A stretch of DNA of 24,077 nucleotides from Daphnia carinata. Taxonomy: Eukaryota > Arthropoda > Branchiopoda > Diplostraca > Daphniidae. The first letter of the stretch is position 1; the number at the start of each line of letters is the position of its first letter. The notes under the pieces were generated by a model that saw nothing but the letters and a program-made list of their open reading frames with translations, was not told the DNA's origin and did not search any database. Where the stretch lies: contig NW_026712536.1 in NCBI RefSeq assembly GCF_022539665.2, positions 1 through 24,077 on the forward strand. Reading direction: 5' to 3'. Of the stretch, positions 10,440 through 19,411 are shown in pieces. Made by a program: the position numbers and the translations under genes.

Positions 10440-10447
10440 ATAATATT
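10440..10447. repeat. hAT target-site duplication, right copy
   Basis: ataatatt, identical to 7588-7595, directly abutting the right terminal inverted repeat. Confidence 0.93.
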
Positions 10448-10559
10448 GGACTACCTACCCGATACCATATACCGTTGCAATCAATTTTGTCTGATGAGTT
10501 TATTTTAAAATTTTTTTATTTCGTTGGTTTAGTGTTAAACAATATTTTTTATTTAATTA

Positions 10560-10682
10560 TCACACGGTGCCCAAAACAAACGGATGAAAACACTTTCTCT
10601 GTGTGAATGTCGTTGGTTTATTGTTTTCCTCTACTTTCGCCATTATGTTCGCCATCAATAGGATTGCGCGTTGAGATTGTTG
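10560..10682 (-). pseudogene. 3' part of a host ORF split by the LTR element
   Basis: Forty codons plus a stop (TGA at 10562-10560). It continues in frame from 18240-17998 if the LTR retrotransposon and one copy of the TCTAC duplication are removed. The residues are not recognisable (QQSQRAILLMANIMAKVEEN at the start). It may be part of a real host exon or a chance ORF. Confidence 0.4.
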
Positions 10683-10687
10683 TCTAC
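10683..10687. repeat. LTR-element target-site duplication, left copy
   Basis: tctac, identical to 17998-18002, directly outside the LTR. Confidence 0.9.
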
Positions 10688-11033
10688 TGTTACGGATGTT
10701 GCCGGCGTCGGACCCAGACCGTGGGAAGCAGTGGATGATGCGGCGAATAGCGGGGAAGACGAAGATGAAATAATCCGATGGATATACGGGACAAGTATAT
10801 TTACTACACAATTGGGGTACAACACAATTCACTTAGGGGTTACGCGAAGGGAAGCCAGCAATATGCGGAGCTCCTTCTTAGGACCACTTGGTAGACGGCG
10901 AGTTAACTAACTGCTTTTCATGATTGACAGCAGATGACCCGTCGCATACCTTTCGGTCTGCCATCTAACAAGGGGAGGTGGAATCGGGACACTAGATGGG
11001 GGTACATGATAGGATATAGGGTTTCTCGTAATA
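10688..11033 (-). repeat. 3' LTR (346 bp)
   Basis: Matches 17652-17997 over its whole length with six substitutions and no gaps by my count (about 98.3% identity). On the element strand its first dinucleotide is TA instead of TG, because one of the six differences lies at the boundary (cgtaata against cgtaaca). Confidence 0.93.
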
Positions 11034-11046
11034 TTCGGCTCTTCCT
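11034..11046 (-). other. Possible polypurine tract
   Basis: On the element strand AGGAAGAGCCGAA directly precedes the 3' LTR. It is interrupted by two pyrimidines, so it is a weak match. Confidence 0.35.
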
Positions 11047-11495
11047 GACTCGAAGTTCCACGTGAAAAACACAAATAAAACACAGAGGGTTTTCTGGAAC
11101 TTCGAAATGGCCCCGAAGAAAAGAAGATAAACCAAAAAGAAAACAAAAAGGAAAAACACTACTGACTACTGAAGAAGAGAAAAAAAGTACGAGAGAATGA
11201 AAGAAAAAAAAAATTCTCCCTGAGGCTCACGGCTCTTTACACCCACCCAAATGACGGCGATTTACGAAAGCAAAAAAATAATAAATAACAAATAACATCC
11301 CCGGCATAAAGAAGAAAGAGAAAAAAAAAGAAAACAAACAACGATTTATCAAAACAAAAGAAAAACAAAACATCAAATGACATCATCACCCCCCCCCCCA
11401 AAAAAAAAAACAAAAAAAAACAAAAAAACACTGTAACAAAACCAATAACTCCACCCCAAAAACGAACACGATAGAGAAAGAAGAGCGTGTACGTG
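11047..11495. other. Low-complexity 3' untranslated region of the LTR element
   Basis: A-rich on plus, T-rich on the element strand, with an uninterrupted run of about 11 C followed by long A runs near 11390-11430. No env-like gene is visible. Confidence 0.6.
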
Positions 11496-11951
11496 TTATG
11501 TGTGGTAGTCTTTCATCCACGCAGGCCTTTTTGTCCGTCTCCTAGCTCTAGTAGTTGTTGTTGGCCTGTCTTCTTGTGGCAGCTCTTCCGACTCGGACGA
11601 AGATGCGTCGCTCGAAGATGACGAAGATGAAGACTCGTCGACTGCCACATTTTCCGAAGCGGCCCACTCCACATCCGACCGACCATGGAAGCGACGAATC
11701 TGGCAGACGTGGACGTTAAAACGCCTGTACGATGATTTCTTCCGTTGCGCGGGCAGATCTTCGACTAGGTAGATTGTTTGTGATAGCTTCCGCACCACCT
11801 GGAATGACCCCACAAATTTAGGAAGAAATTTTTTGGTGGAATTTTTCTTTCTAGGCTTCCGTCGAACTAGAACAAGGTCACCATGGAGAAGCTCGGATTC
11901 CGGCTTCCGAACTCGATCTTTTCTTTCCTTGCTTTTCCGCTGTTTTTCCAC
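11496..11951 (-). CDS. Integrase C-terminal part and acidic/basic tail (cut off by a stop)
   Basis: This continues in the same frame as the upstream integrase ORF, which ends at a TAG at 11958-11960. HGDLVLVRRKP and KFLPKFVGSFQVVRKLS are the SH3-like C-terminal fold of Ty3/gypsy integrases that binds DNA, and FNVHVCQIRRFH ends it. Then comes a Ser-rich acidic stretch and a final basic TRARRRTKRPAWMKDYHT. It would be translated only by readthrough or in an undamaged copy. Confidence 0.75.
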   Translation of the reverse strand: MEKQRKSKERKDRVRKPESELLHGDLVLVRRKPRKKNSTKKFLPKFVGSFQVVRKLSQTIYLVEDLPAQRKKSSYRRFNVHVCQIRRFHGRSDVEWAASENVAVDESSSSSSSSDASSSESEELPQEDRPTTTTRARRRTKRPAWMKDYHT

Positions 11952-11957
11952 AATGCG

Positions 11958-12770
11958 CTAACGAGCTGACGACCTCAATTCCGAAACGCGTGACAAAAAA
12001 GTGGTATGTGGTTCTTGTTCGTTCTCTGGCCAAGGAAAGAGATTCTCTATGGCCAGGACTGGTGGACGACCATTCACTAATTCAAACGGCGTTACCTCGG
12101 TTGTGGCTTGGCGGGCAGTATTAATAGCGTACGTTGCGGCTGCTAAATGTAAGTCCCAGTCCGTATGTTCGGCGTTGACGAAGGCGCATAATGCAAGGGT
12201 TAATGTAGGATTAACTCGTTTCACTAATCCATTAGTCTCCGGATGGTCTGCAGTGGCCAAAATGTGTTTAATATGCCAGCGCGTTACCCACTCGGCAAAC
12301 ATCTGAGACGTAAAGGCTGATCCCTGGTCGCTAATAATACGTTGTGGTGTACCGTGGCGAAAGATAATGTTCGTCTCGAGGAACGACGTAACAAATTTTA
12401 TCGACGTGTCAGGAACAGCAGCAACCTCGACCCACTTCGACAAATAGTCTATGGAGACAATTATATGACGATGGCCAGAAGCAGTTACCTTAAACGGGCC
12501 CAAGTGATCAATTCCGATCAGCTGGAACGGAGAAGACGGTGGTACGATGGGCTTGAGCCGGCCAACCACCTGACCAATTGCGTGTTTGTGTGTTTGGCAA
12601 AAAGAACAAGATTGTACAAAAATTTTTACGCTCCTATCCAGCCGTGGCCACCAAAATCGACTTTTAATTTTAAAAAGAGTTCTCTCCACACCCTGATGTC
12701 GAGATGAAGGAGAATCATGACATGCTTCCAAGATTTTTCTACGAAGGATAGAGGGAATAACGAGTAGCAA
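11958..12770 (-). CDS. Integrase (Ty3/gypsy), catalytic Glu replaced by Lys
   Basis: Inserts element cDNA into host DNA. The zinc-binding N-terminal domain is visible (His18, His25, Cys55, Cys58), then the DDE core with Asp88 (GIDHLGPF) and Asp148 (IISDQGSAF). Thirty-five residues later, where DD35E integrases have Glu, there is Lys184 (codon AAA, 12221-12219; NGLVKRVN against the usual V-E-R-x-N). This should abolish strand transfer. The 5' end is out of frame with the RT/RNase H ORF, with the frameshift at about 12770-12780. It ends at a premature TAG (11960-11958) that separates it from its C-terminal domain. Confidence 0.88.
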   Translation of the reverse strand: MLLVIPSILRRKILEACHDSPSSRHQGVERTLFKIKSRFWWPRLDRSVKIFVQSCSFCQTHKHAIGQVVGRLKPIVPPSSPFQLIGIDHLGPFKVTASGHRHIIVSIDYLSKWVEVAAVPDTSIKFVTSFLETNIIFRHGTPQRIISDQGSAFTSQMFAEWVTRWHIKHILATADHPETNGLVKRVNPTLTLALCAFVNAEHTDWDLHLAAATYAINTARQATTEVTPFELVNGRPPVLAIENLFPWPENEQEPHTTFLSRVSELRSSAR

Positions 12771-14467
12771 CTTCCTGCCAGAATGTATGTTTTTTTATAC
12801 AGAATTTTACTACGGATGACAAAAACTTGGGAAATTGTACAGGGCGTAAGGATGTCTAATGCTACAAATATTTTCCGTAGCTGGCCGTCTTGTTGTTGCA
12901 AGAGGGCGAGCTCTTTTGAGGCATAACCGACTTCGGGTTCCCTTACAGTGACTGCTAGACCATCATCTGGCCTAGAAACAATGCCGTCGGCAGGGTTCCT
13001 GGACAGTGTGTCCGCAACAATATTATCCGTACCTTTCACGTGCTCTATCGTGAAGGTAAACTCCTGCAAATCAAGCACCCACCTAGCAAACTTCCCCTTT
13101 AAGTCCCTTTTTCCCATCATCCACTTGACGGCTGAACTATCCGTCTTAACAAAAAAATGTCTCCCATAAACGTAGGTACGCAATTTCTTGAGTGCCCACA
13201 CCACCGCCAAACATTCCAATTCATTGGCGTGATATCGTGTTTCGGTGTCCGACAGCCTTTTGCTGATGAAAGTCACAGGTCGATGTCCTTCACCAGCATC
13301 TTGCGTCAACACTGCTCCAAGACCAGTTTGACTTGCGTCAGTCTGAATGGTAACTTCCAGAGCGTCATCGAAATGAGCCAGAACAGGAGCAGTCGTAAGA
13401 CGCTCTACAATACTGATCTTTACTTCGTGACGTTCCGTCCATTGCCAAACAGCATTATTTTTGAGGAGCGCGTGCAAAGGGTGAGCCAATGACGCAAAAT
13501 CAGGGACAAAACGCCGATAGTACGACGCAAGTCCAAGAAAACCTCGTAGTGATTTTAAATTTGTAACAGGCATGGAAGTCAAAGCGCGCACTTTCTCGCC
13601 TTCCGGGTGAATGCCTTCTGCATCGATTACGTGTCCTAGGTGGGACACCTTGTTGGCGCCGAAAACGCATTTGTCAATGTTCAGAGTCAAATTTGCTCGC
13701 TCTAGAGCAGATAACACCAACTCTAGGCGTGCCAAGTGCTCGTCAAAAGATCGGCCAAACACCAAGATGTCGTCTAAGTAAACAAGACACATATGCCATT
13801 TTAAGCCAGCCAAAACCCTATCCATTAAACGTTGGAACGTCGCCGGAGCATTGCTCAACCCGAACGGCAGACGTGTAAACTGATAAAGACCGTCTGGGGT
13901 TACAAATGCTGTCCTCTCCCGATCTTCCAACGCTACAGGCACCTGCCAATATCCACTGGCCAAATCCAAACAAGAAAAAAATTGCGCACCTGCTAGCCTG
14001 TCCAAAACATCGTCAGTGCGAGGTAACGGATAAACATCACGTTTCGTTACCGCATTTAGACGTCTAAAATCAATACAAAAACGATAGTCACCACATTTTG
14101 CTTTACGAACTAAAACGACGGGCGAACTCCACGGGCTAAAAGATTCTTCGACAACACCGTCTTCTAACATCTCTTCAATCTTTCCCGCAATAATCTGACG
14201 GTCGAATGCTGACACCCTGTATGGCGCAGACTTCACCGGACAAGCATTCCCCGTGTCAATATGGTGCTCAACTTCGGTGGTTTGCCCAATTTCCCTTTTT
14301 GACGTCGGGAAGCATTTTCGTCGGCGTCCAAGCATACCCAGAAGTTTTTCTCGTTGACCAGAGTCGAGTCCCTCCCCAATTTTAACTTGAGTGGTGAATT
14401 TGGCTTCATCATGTGCTGGAAGAACGGTGGCACTGATCTCAGAGGCCCCGTCTGTCAAAGTAGACAA
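12771..14467 (-). CDS. Reverse transcriptase and RNase H (Ty3/gypsy pol)
   Basis: Copies element RNA into DNA. The open frame runs to 12626, but after about 12771 it is an out-of-frame shadow of integrase. RT motifs in order: FRRLNAVTKRDVYPLPR, FSCLDLASGYWQV (catalytic Asp168), RLPFGLSNAPATFQRLM, and YLDD at residues 230-233 (catalytic pair), followed by the thumb and LRGFLGLASYYRRFV connection. RNase H follows: TDASQTGLGAVL (Asp377), ANELECLAVVWAL (Glu), KTDSSAVKWM (Asp) and GTDNIVADTLSR (Asp). All catalytic residues are present. The same frame continues upstream past a TAA at 14488-14486. Confidence 0.93.
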
Positions 14468-15140
14468 AACGGCGTCGTCGTTGACTTAAACGGCACAAAA
14501 GAAATGACGTCGTCTTAGTTTCAACTCTACAGGGGAATAATTTACAAGGGGTATCTCCGTCAGTCCTCTATTTACCGTCACGACACTGGCTGGTATCACC
14601 CACTCCTTCCCCGGCTTCGAAAAACAATTGAACTTAACAAAAGCCGTACCAGAGACATTTGACGATAATCTTCACTTCACAAAGACTAGCGAGTTGGGCG
14701 GAACTACCTGATGTCCATCTGCCTTAACTGGCATCCATCCACGTCGTTTCGAAGGCGATTCCTCCGCGAAAGACTCTATCAGACCGTCGCTTACGTCAAA
14801 ATCTTCTTCATTACTCCCCTCTTCATCCAAAAATGTTTCCTCCCTGCGGCTTTCCTCGTTAATTATGTGCACCTCTTCCGCCCATCGCACTATCTTTTTC
14901 TCCTTCGTCAAAACTTCCTCTACCCTCTTTCCTTCGCCCTCTTCGATTTCCCTGTACCGTTTATTTAAATTTCTCTCAATTAACCCTATTTCCTCCCCCT
15001 TACACCTTTCCCGTTACGTTAATCTCCCCCTTACTTGATCTAACTCCCTACTTTCCTTCGCCACTACACCCTTATTTTTCTCCTCAACTAACCCTTCCCC
15101 GACTAATTCAATTCTCCCTTCCCTTACTACAATGCTGGTT
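14468..15140 (-). pseudogene. Charged linker of pol between protease and RT, with stops
   Basis: The same frame as the RT ORF reads on upstream through a TAA (14488-14486), a TGA (14674-14672) and at least one more stop near 15018. The translation is coding-like: a VKFNCFSKPGKEWVIPASVV stretch with LTEIPLVNYSPVE downstream, and a long Glu/Lys-rich segment before it that includes KIVRWAEEVHIINEE. It corresponds to the region between protease and RT in gypsy polyproteins. The run of charged residues is unusually long. Confidence 0.65.
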
Positions 15141-15443
15141 TTACTTTCCACTACCCAAGATTAACGCGAATGGAGCGGTCCTTAGTACGGTGACGGACTT
15201 GAGTTTGACAAAATTGTGCTTCCACTTAACGTTCAACGGTAGTGCTCCCTCTACTCGCACTAGCTTGTTGTCGACGCCTCTCAGTTTAATTTTCGTGGCC
15301 TTCCGATGAGGGTCCATAAATTTCCGCACGACGCTTAGCCGTACCGCACTAACGCTAGCCCCCGAGTCGACGAGTGCCGTAACTTCCCCAACGTTTTCTA
15401 CCCAGACCTTGATAAGAGGCAGGGCTGGACGACTTTCAGACAA
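15141..15443 (-). CDS. Retroviral-type aspartic protease
   Basis: About 100 residues with the active-site motif ALVDSGASVSAV (Asp26) and a C-terminal FALILGS that normally continues into the next pol segment. Here it ends a few codons later at a frame shift near 15150. It would cleave Gag-Pol. The ATG shown is internal to pol and is not necessarily a true start. Confidence 0.85.
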   Translation of the reverse strand: MSESRPALPLIKVWVENVGEVTALVDSGASVSAVRLSVVRKFMDPHRKATKIKLRGVDNKLVRVEGALPLNVKWKHNFVKLKSVTVLRTAPFALILGSGK

Positions 15444-15498
15444 AAAAACCTTTTAAGGGCGCCATTGTCCTCGAAGATACCCCGTCGTTTTTTGCCGG

Positions 15499-15540
15499 AC
15501 AGTCCCTAGCGATATGGCCGTGTCGATTGCACGAATAGCA
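15499..15540 (-). other. Gag CCHC zinc knuckle
   Basis: CYSCNRHGHIARDC is a perfect C-x2-C-x4-H-x4-C nucleocapsid knuckle for binding RNA. It is out of frame with both the gag ORF and the protease ORF. Just upstream on the element strand (about 15545-15595) is a second copy of the same module with about 25 bp missing from the Cys part, so there were originally two knuckles. Confidence 0.85.
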
Positions 15541-15608
15541 CAATCTTTGCGCGGGCCCTCTTTTGCCGGCCTCCTAGCGATATCCACACAATCTTTCCGC
15601 GGAGCACT

Positions 15609-16487
15609 CTAGGTCCGCGGATTAACAGGGAGTCGTGATAGCGACGATGAAATTTGGTTGACCAAGCGGTCTCGTAGACTTTGAAAGAGTGTGGTCAAAT
15701 CCTGTGTTGCTGGCGCAGGGACAGTTGACTGAGTGGCTGTTAAAACAGGGGGCGTTGGTTGTAATGTATGTGCATTTGTAGACGCTGGCACGCTGGGCAC
15801 TGGAGGCGTTAACCCAAGTTCCTCCAAGTCTCTGAGTCGCGTCAAGAAGGCCATAAAGTCTACCGGTAAGGGAGAAGTTAAGGCTGCGACGTGAATGGGG
15901 TTCGCGAGACCTCTCAGCAACATCTTGATGATGTCAGCCTCCGGTAACGGGACGGGACAACGAAGGCACAATCGTCGCTTGTCCAACCCGTATTCAAGGC
16001 AAGATTCCCCTGGTTTTTGTACCCTAGACTCTACGAGCGAACTCCACTCCAAAAACGAAAGCGCTCGAGCAAAGTTTGTCACTAATGTGGCTGACCAAAA
16101 AGCCCATGTAGCGTGATGGTGTCCCGTTTGCACGTGCCATTGAGAGGCAGTGCCCTCGAGACGTGTCACAGCAACCAAAAGTCGATTTTCCTCTGTCCAA
16201 TCCTCTAACCCACCAACGCGTTCCACATGGTCAATAAACCCTTGCGCATCTTCGCCAACAGCACCCGAGAAGCGTGGTATAGAACTGACAGCAATCGTCG
16301 ACGGACGGACTGTCTGGGCAGCTGGCAAAGCGGCAGCAAGTGCTTGGATAGCTTCGTTGTTCTGTAGTTGTTGCACGTTAATCATTTCGACGAGTTGGGC
16401 AACCTGATTTTGCCTCGCCGCACCGTCAGCCGCTGCTACTTCAGCAAACCTATTCAATGCCACGATTAGCTCGTTATTGTCTGCCAT
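15609..16487 (-). CDS. Gag (capsid) of the LTR element
   Basis: The best start is MADNNE at 16487, giving 292 residues; the frame is open further upstream to 16847 but that part is low-complexity leader. Recognisable parts are an Ala/Gln-rich N-terminus and the capsid core IPRFSGAVGEDAQGFIDHVE with WTEENRLLVAVTRLEGTASQWH downstream. A Pro/Thr/Ala-rich spacer and a Ser-rich end follow. The ORF stops at TAG (15611-15609), before the zinc knuckle that should follow, so the copy is probably truncated by mutation. Confidence 0.85.
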   Translation of the reverse strand: MADNNELIVALNRFAEVAAADGAARQNQVAQLVEMINVQQLQNNEAIQALAAALPAAQTVRPSTIAVSSIPRFSGAVGEDAQGFIDHVERVGGLEDWTEENRLLVAVTRLEGTASQWHVQTGHHHATWAFWSATLVTNFARALSFLEWSSLVESRVQKPGESCLEYGLDKRRLCLRCPVPLPEADIIKMLLRGLANPIHVAALTSPLPVDFMAFLTRLRDLEELGLTPPVPSVPASTNAHTLQPTPPVLTATQSTVPAPATQDLTTLFQSLRDRLVNQISSSLSRLPVNPRT

Positions 16488-16689
16488 GTCTGTTGATGGA
16501 GATGCTTCTGCCGCCAGTACAAACTCCAACTTCGGACAGCTCGTTTTCGTCGCAGGTGAACGCGGCACCGGACGAACAATACGGGCTCTTGCTGTTGTTT
16601 GACGAGCTTTTCCCCTCTGATTCCGCAGGTAGTACTGTGTTTCGAAGCCAAAAAAGGGATCTGGGACGCCGGGATTCAAATCCGACATG

Positions 16690-17408
16690 CAGAACCAACC
16701 GTACGAAAATTCGAAAATACCAAAACAAAAATAGAAAAAAAAAAAAACATGCGCGAAAGGCAAAGAAAACAAAAAGAAGGCCCGAAAAATGAGAAGAAAA
16801 AAACAACAACAAAAGAGCAGAGAAAAAAAACAAATAAGTACGTTCATACTAAGACACCTCGACCAAGATCAGAAGGTCGACAAAACAAAGCAAAAGCCAA
16901 AAAAAAAAGTTGTTGAACGCAACCAAAATGGCGAGCCAAAAAAAAAACGCAACACCATAACAAAAAAGTACAACAAAAAAATATCCTCTGTGGGTGAGAG
17001 GGGAAAAAATCACAAAAAAAACACAAAACGCCGTCAAAACCAAAAAAGGAAAAGTGAGAAGCCGAGCGAGGTCTCACAGCGTAATTCGCACCCAAAAATC
17101 TTTTCCTTGTCCACGCGAAAAAAAAGTAGAAAAGAAAAAAAAACACTTCCTCACCGTAAATCCGATCGCTAAGGGGAAAAAAAGAAGAAAAAACAAAATA
17201 TCACACGTGACAAAAAAAAACGTATGAGGCGTCCCAAAAAAAAAAGAAAAAAAAAAAAAAAAAGGCGGAACGTGCAAGACAAAGCGGGGCGGACAAAAGG
17301 CACACCGCAAAAAAGATACAATTCCTAACTACACACAGTACAAACCAAAATCATGCGCTGGAGTTGTTTATTTAATAGCCCGTGGCTATAGGTAACAAGG
17401 GTTGAAAT
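16690..17408 (-). other. Pyrimidine-rich 5' leader of the LTR element
   Basis: About 650 bp that are extremely A-rich on plus, so T-rich on the element strand. ORFs here on either strand encode only Phe- or Lys-rich low-complexity peptides and are not credible genes. A perfect splice donor lies immediately upstream in element sense at 17414-17409, so the whole tract may be intronic. Confidence 0.6.
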
Positions 17409-17417
17409 ACTTACCTG
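17409..17417 (-). promoter_or_regulatory. Candidate splice donor in the LTR leader
   Basis: On the element strand the sequence is CAG|GTAAGT, a perfect consensus 5' splice site, about 240 bp after the 5' LTR. The acceptor is not identified; AG sites lie before gag near 16620. Confidence 0.5.
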
Positions 17418-17631
17418 TACCGTTCCTCCACCCTTTAACAAAGACGTCGCGGCGGGATGGGATCCACTCCCCTTCGGCGCAGGTAAGGACCATCCACAAT
17501 GGCGGCGGCCAGGTACGCGAAAATTTTCCTTCTCACGTGGGCGGTACGCGGGTCCGTTGCAGGCACCTTTTTTTTTAAAGTTGTTCGATGGCCTGGCGGA
17601 GATGAATATCCTCGATCTTCAATCCTCCTCA

Positions 17632-17649
17632 ATCCCTCTTCTGACACCA
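17632..17649 (-). other. Primer-binding site
   Basis: Two bases inside the 5' LTR, the element strand reads TGGTGTCAGAAGAGGG, the complement of a tRNA 3' end ...CTTCTGACACCA. From memory this resembles tRNA-Leu. The position and the initial TGG are as expected for priming of minus-strand DNA. Confidence 0.8.
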
Positions 17650-17651
17650 AT

Positions 17652-17997
17652 TGTTATGGATGTTACCGGCGTCGGACCCAGACCGTGAGAAGCAGTGGAT
17701 GATGCGGCGAATAGCGGGGAAGACGAAGATGAAATAATCCGATGGATATACGGGACAAGTATATTTACTACACAATTGGGGTACAACACAATTCACTTAG
17801 GGGTTACGCGAAGGGAAGCCAGCAATATGCGGAGCTCCTTCTTAGGACCACTTGGTAGACGGCGAGGTAACTAACTGCTTTTCATGATTGACAGCAGACG
17901 ACCCGTCGCATACCTTTCGGTCTGCCATCTAACAAGGGGAGGTGGAATCGGGACACTAGATGGGGGTACATGATAGGATATAGGGTTTCTCGTAACA
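17652..17997 (-). repeat. 5' LTR (346 bp)
   Basis: Starts TGTTACG and ends ATAACA on the element strand, so it has intact TG...CA ends. It differs from 10688-11033 at six positions. It would supply the promoter for the element. Confidence 0.95.
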
Positions 17998-18002
17998 TCT
18001 AC
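17998..18002. repeat. LTR-element target-site duplication, right copy
   Basis: tctac, identical to 10683-10687, directly outside the LTR. Confidence 0.9.
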
Positions 18003-18240
18003 CAGTCAGGTGGGCATTATAGCGATACAAAACCGACACAGCAACGCCAGGCGTGAGTGTATCGCATTCACCAGTGACGAACTTCAGGTTGGCATGGACG
18101 AGTAAAGGCAAGACAAAAACCGCATCCAACAAAAAACACTGCGTATTTTTATACTGTACGCAATAATTTACCGTATACGCGGAACTTGACCACCGGTGTG
18201 ACGTTGTCGGAACGGACATCGGCCCGTGCTGCTCGCACAT
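17998..18240 (-). pseudogene. 5' part of a host ORF split by the LTR element
   Basis: Eighty-one codons from an ATG at 18240 to the target site. It continues in frame into 10682-10560 in the empty-site configuration, for 121 residues in all. Codon composition near the junction (LLVHANLKFVTGECDTLTPG) looks coding. I do not recognise a domain, and the ATG may be internal to an exon. Confidence 0.4.
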
Positions 18241-19411
18241 AACAGCACCGGGTTTACTATTGGGATGTTACTACTTGTTGAGTTTCCTGTCAAGTTTGAT
18301 GGTACAGTTGTGCCATTGAGGGTCTGACGTGCGTTAGCTGGACGACGATGCTTGACTCACTACGTCCCACTTATTTCTAATCGAAACTGCTCAGAACGTT
18401 GTAACAGAAGGAACTGAAGGCGAATTGATCATCTTATCTGTATAACTTGGTACCGTATAAGAAACAATCAATACGATAAGTTTGTGTTTGGAATTTTTAA
18501 CTTAAATGGATGCAATAGATTTCATTTTATTATCTAAGACGGTTTCCTTGTACCTTGTGATACAAAATTAGGAAAGACAAACAATATAAACGTCGTACCA
18601 GTGCCGATCGGTAATACCACAGTTACAGGCCGTGGAGCGCTGCCTTCCGTGCAAAGGTATCAGATTATACTATGCCAACTCCATTGACGATCTTTTCCTG
18701 TCACGCAAGTGCCCATTTCGCACATATTCACATTGTCTCGAAGCAAAGCAAACAAACGACCCACAAGCCACGGACAAAAAGAAAAAACAACCGGGAAAGC
18801 TAAAAGGCAAAAGAAACGACACCGAGTGCCCCAATATGATACCAGGAAACATTTCTTCCATACCTGAGTCGCAATTTCTGTTACGCCACGCTAGTTAGAC
18901 ATTATTTTCGCTACCTTATTTTTAATAGACGCCTAGTGGTACATGTCACAAGGAAAATTTTTCAACAATAACGTTGGGTAACTAACGTAATCCCTCGCCG
19001 TACTCGAGAACACGTAGTTTCGCAATGACGATGAATTCACCATAAGCCGTAATTGATTTGAATTCACTACTTCCATTGCTAGAACTAAAGTCAAGGACTA
19101 TTACGGATTATGCATTTTCCTGTACTCTCTATTATGATAAATTGTATCATTCTACCAGATTGAAGTACGCCTGTCATTTTTTTGTGGTTCAGGCTTGATG
19201 GATAAACTCTGCGTACGTAGTAGTCCTGTTAAGCAATCTGCTTTCTTTACACGATTAGATTTCATTTGAGGACAATCACTTAATGATGTTCTTGATCAAT
19301 CGCATAAAATTGAATGAAAAATATCAAATATTTTATCTCTGGGGCAAAATATAAAAAAAGGTGAATTTAACAAACACTTTGTACCTATTGCTGTTAATTG
19401 TTTATCTCTAC
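18241..19411. other. Stretch without a recognisable gene
   Basis: AT-rich sequence with a small plus-strand ORF at 18632-18898 (Lys/Gln-rich, unassigned). No repeat ends or splice-framed domains were seen. It may be intron of whatever the exon at 19564-19412 belongs to. Confidence 0.45.

Larger units (their letters stand above)
10688..17997 (-). mobile_element. Complete Ty3/gypsy-type LTR retrotransposon (7310 bp)
   Basis: Two 346-bp LTRs flank gag and pol remains in the order gag, protease, reverse transcriptase, RNase H, integrase, which is the Ty3/gypsy order. Transcription would run on the minus strand. 5-bp duplications TCTAC at 10683-10687 and 17998-18002 mark the insertion. No env-like ORF was seen after integrase. 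Coding regions carry several stops and frame shifts and an altered integrase active site, so this copy is not autonomous. Confidence 0.95.

Noticed and set aside
12001-12707. Plus-strand ORFs opposite integrase
   Set aside because: Antisense shadows of the integrase coding sequence with no own motifs.
16668-16698. T-arm-like ggattcaaatcc in the LTR leader
   Set aside because: No matching D, anticodon or acceptor arms around it.
16599-17310. Several Lys-rich (+) and Phe-rich (-) ORFs
   Set aside because: Translations of homopolymer-rich leader DNA inside the LTR element, with no protein features.
18632-18898. Plus-strand ORF rich in Lys and Gln
   Set aside because: No start context, domain or splice signals; compositional ORF.
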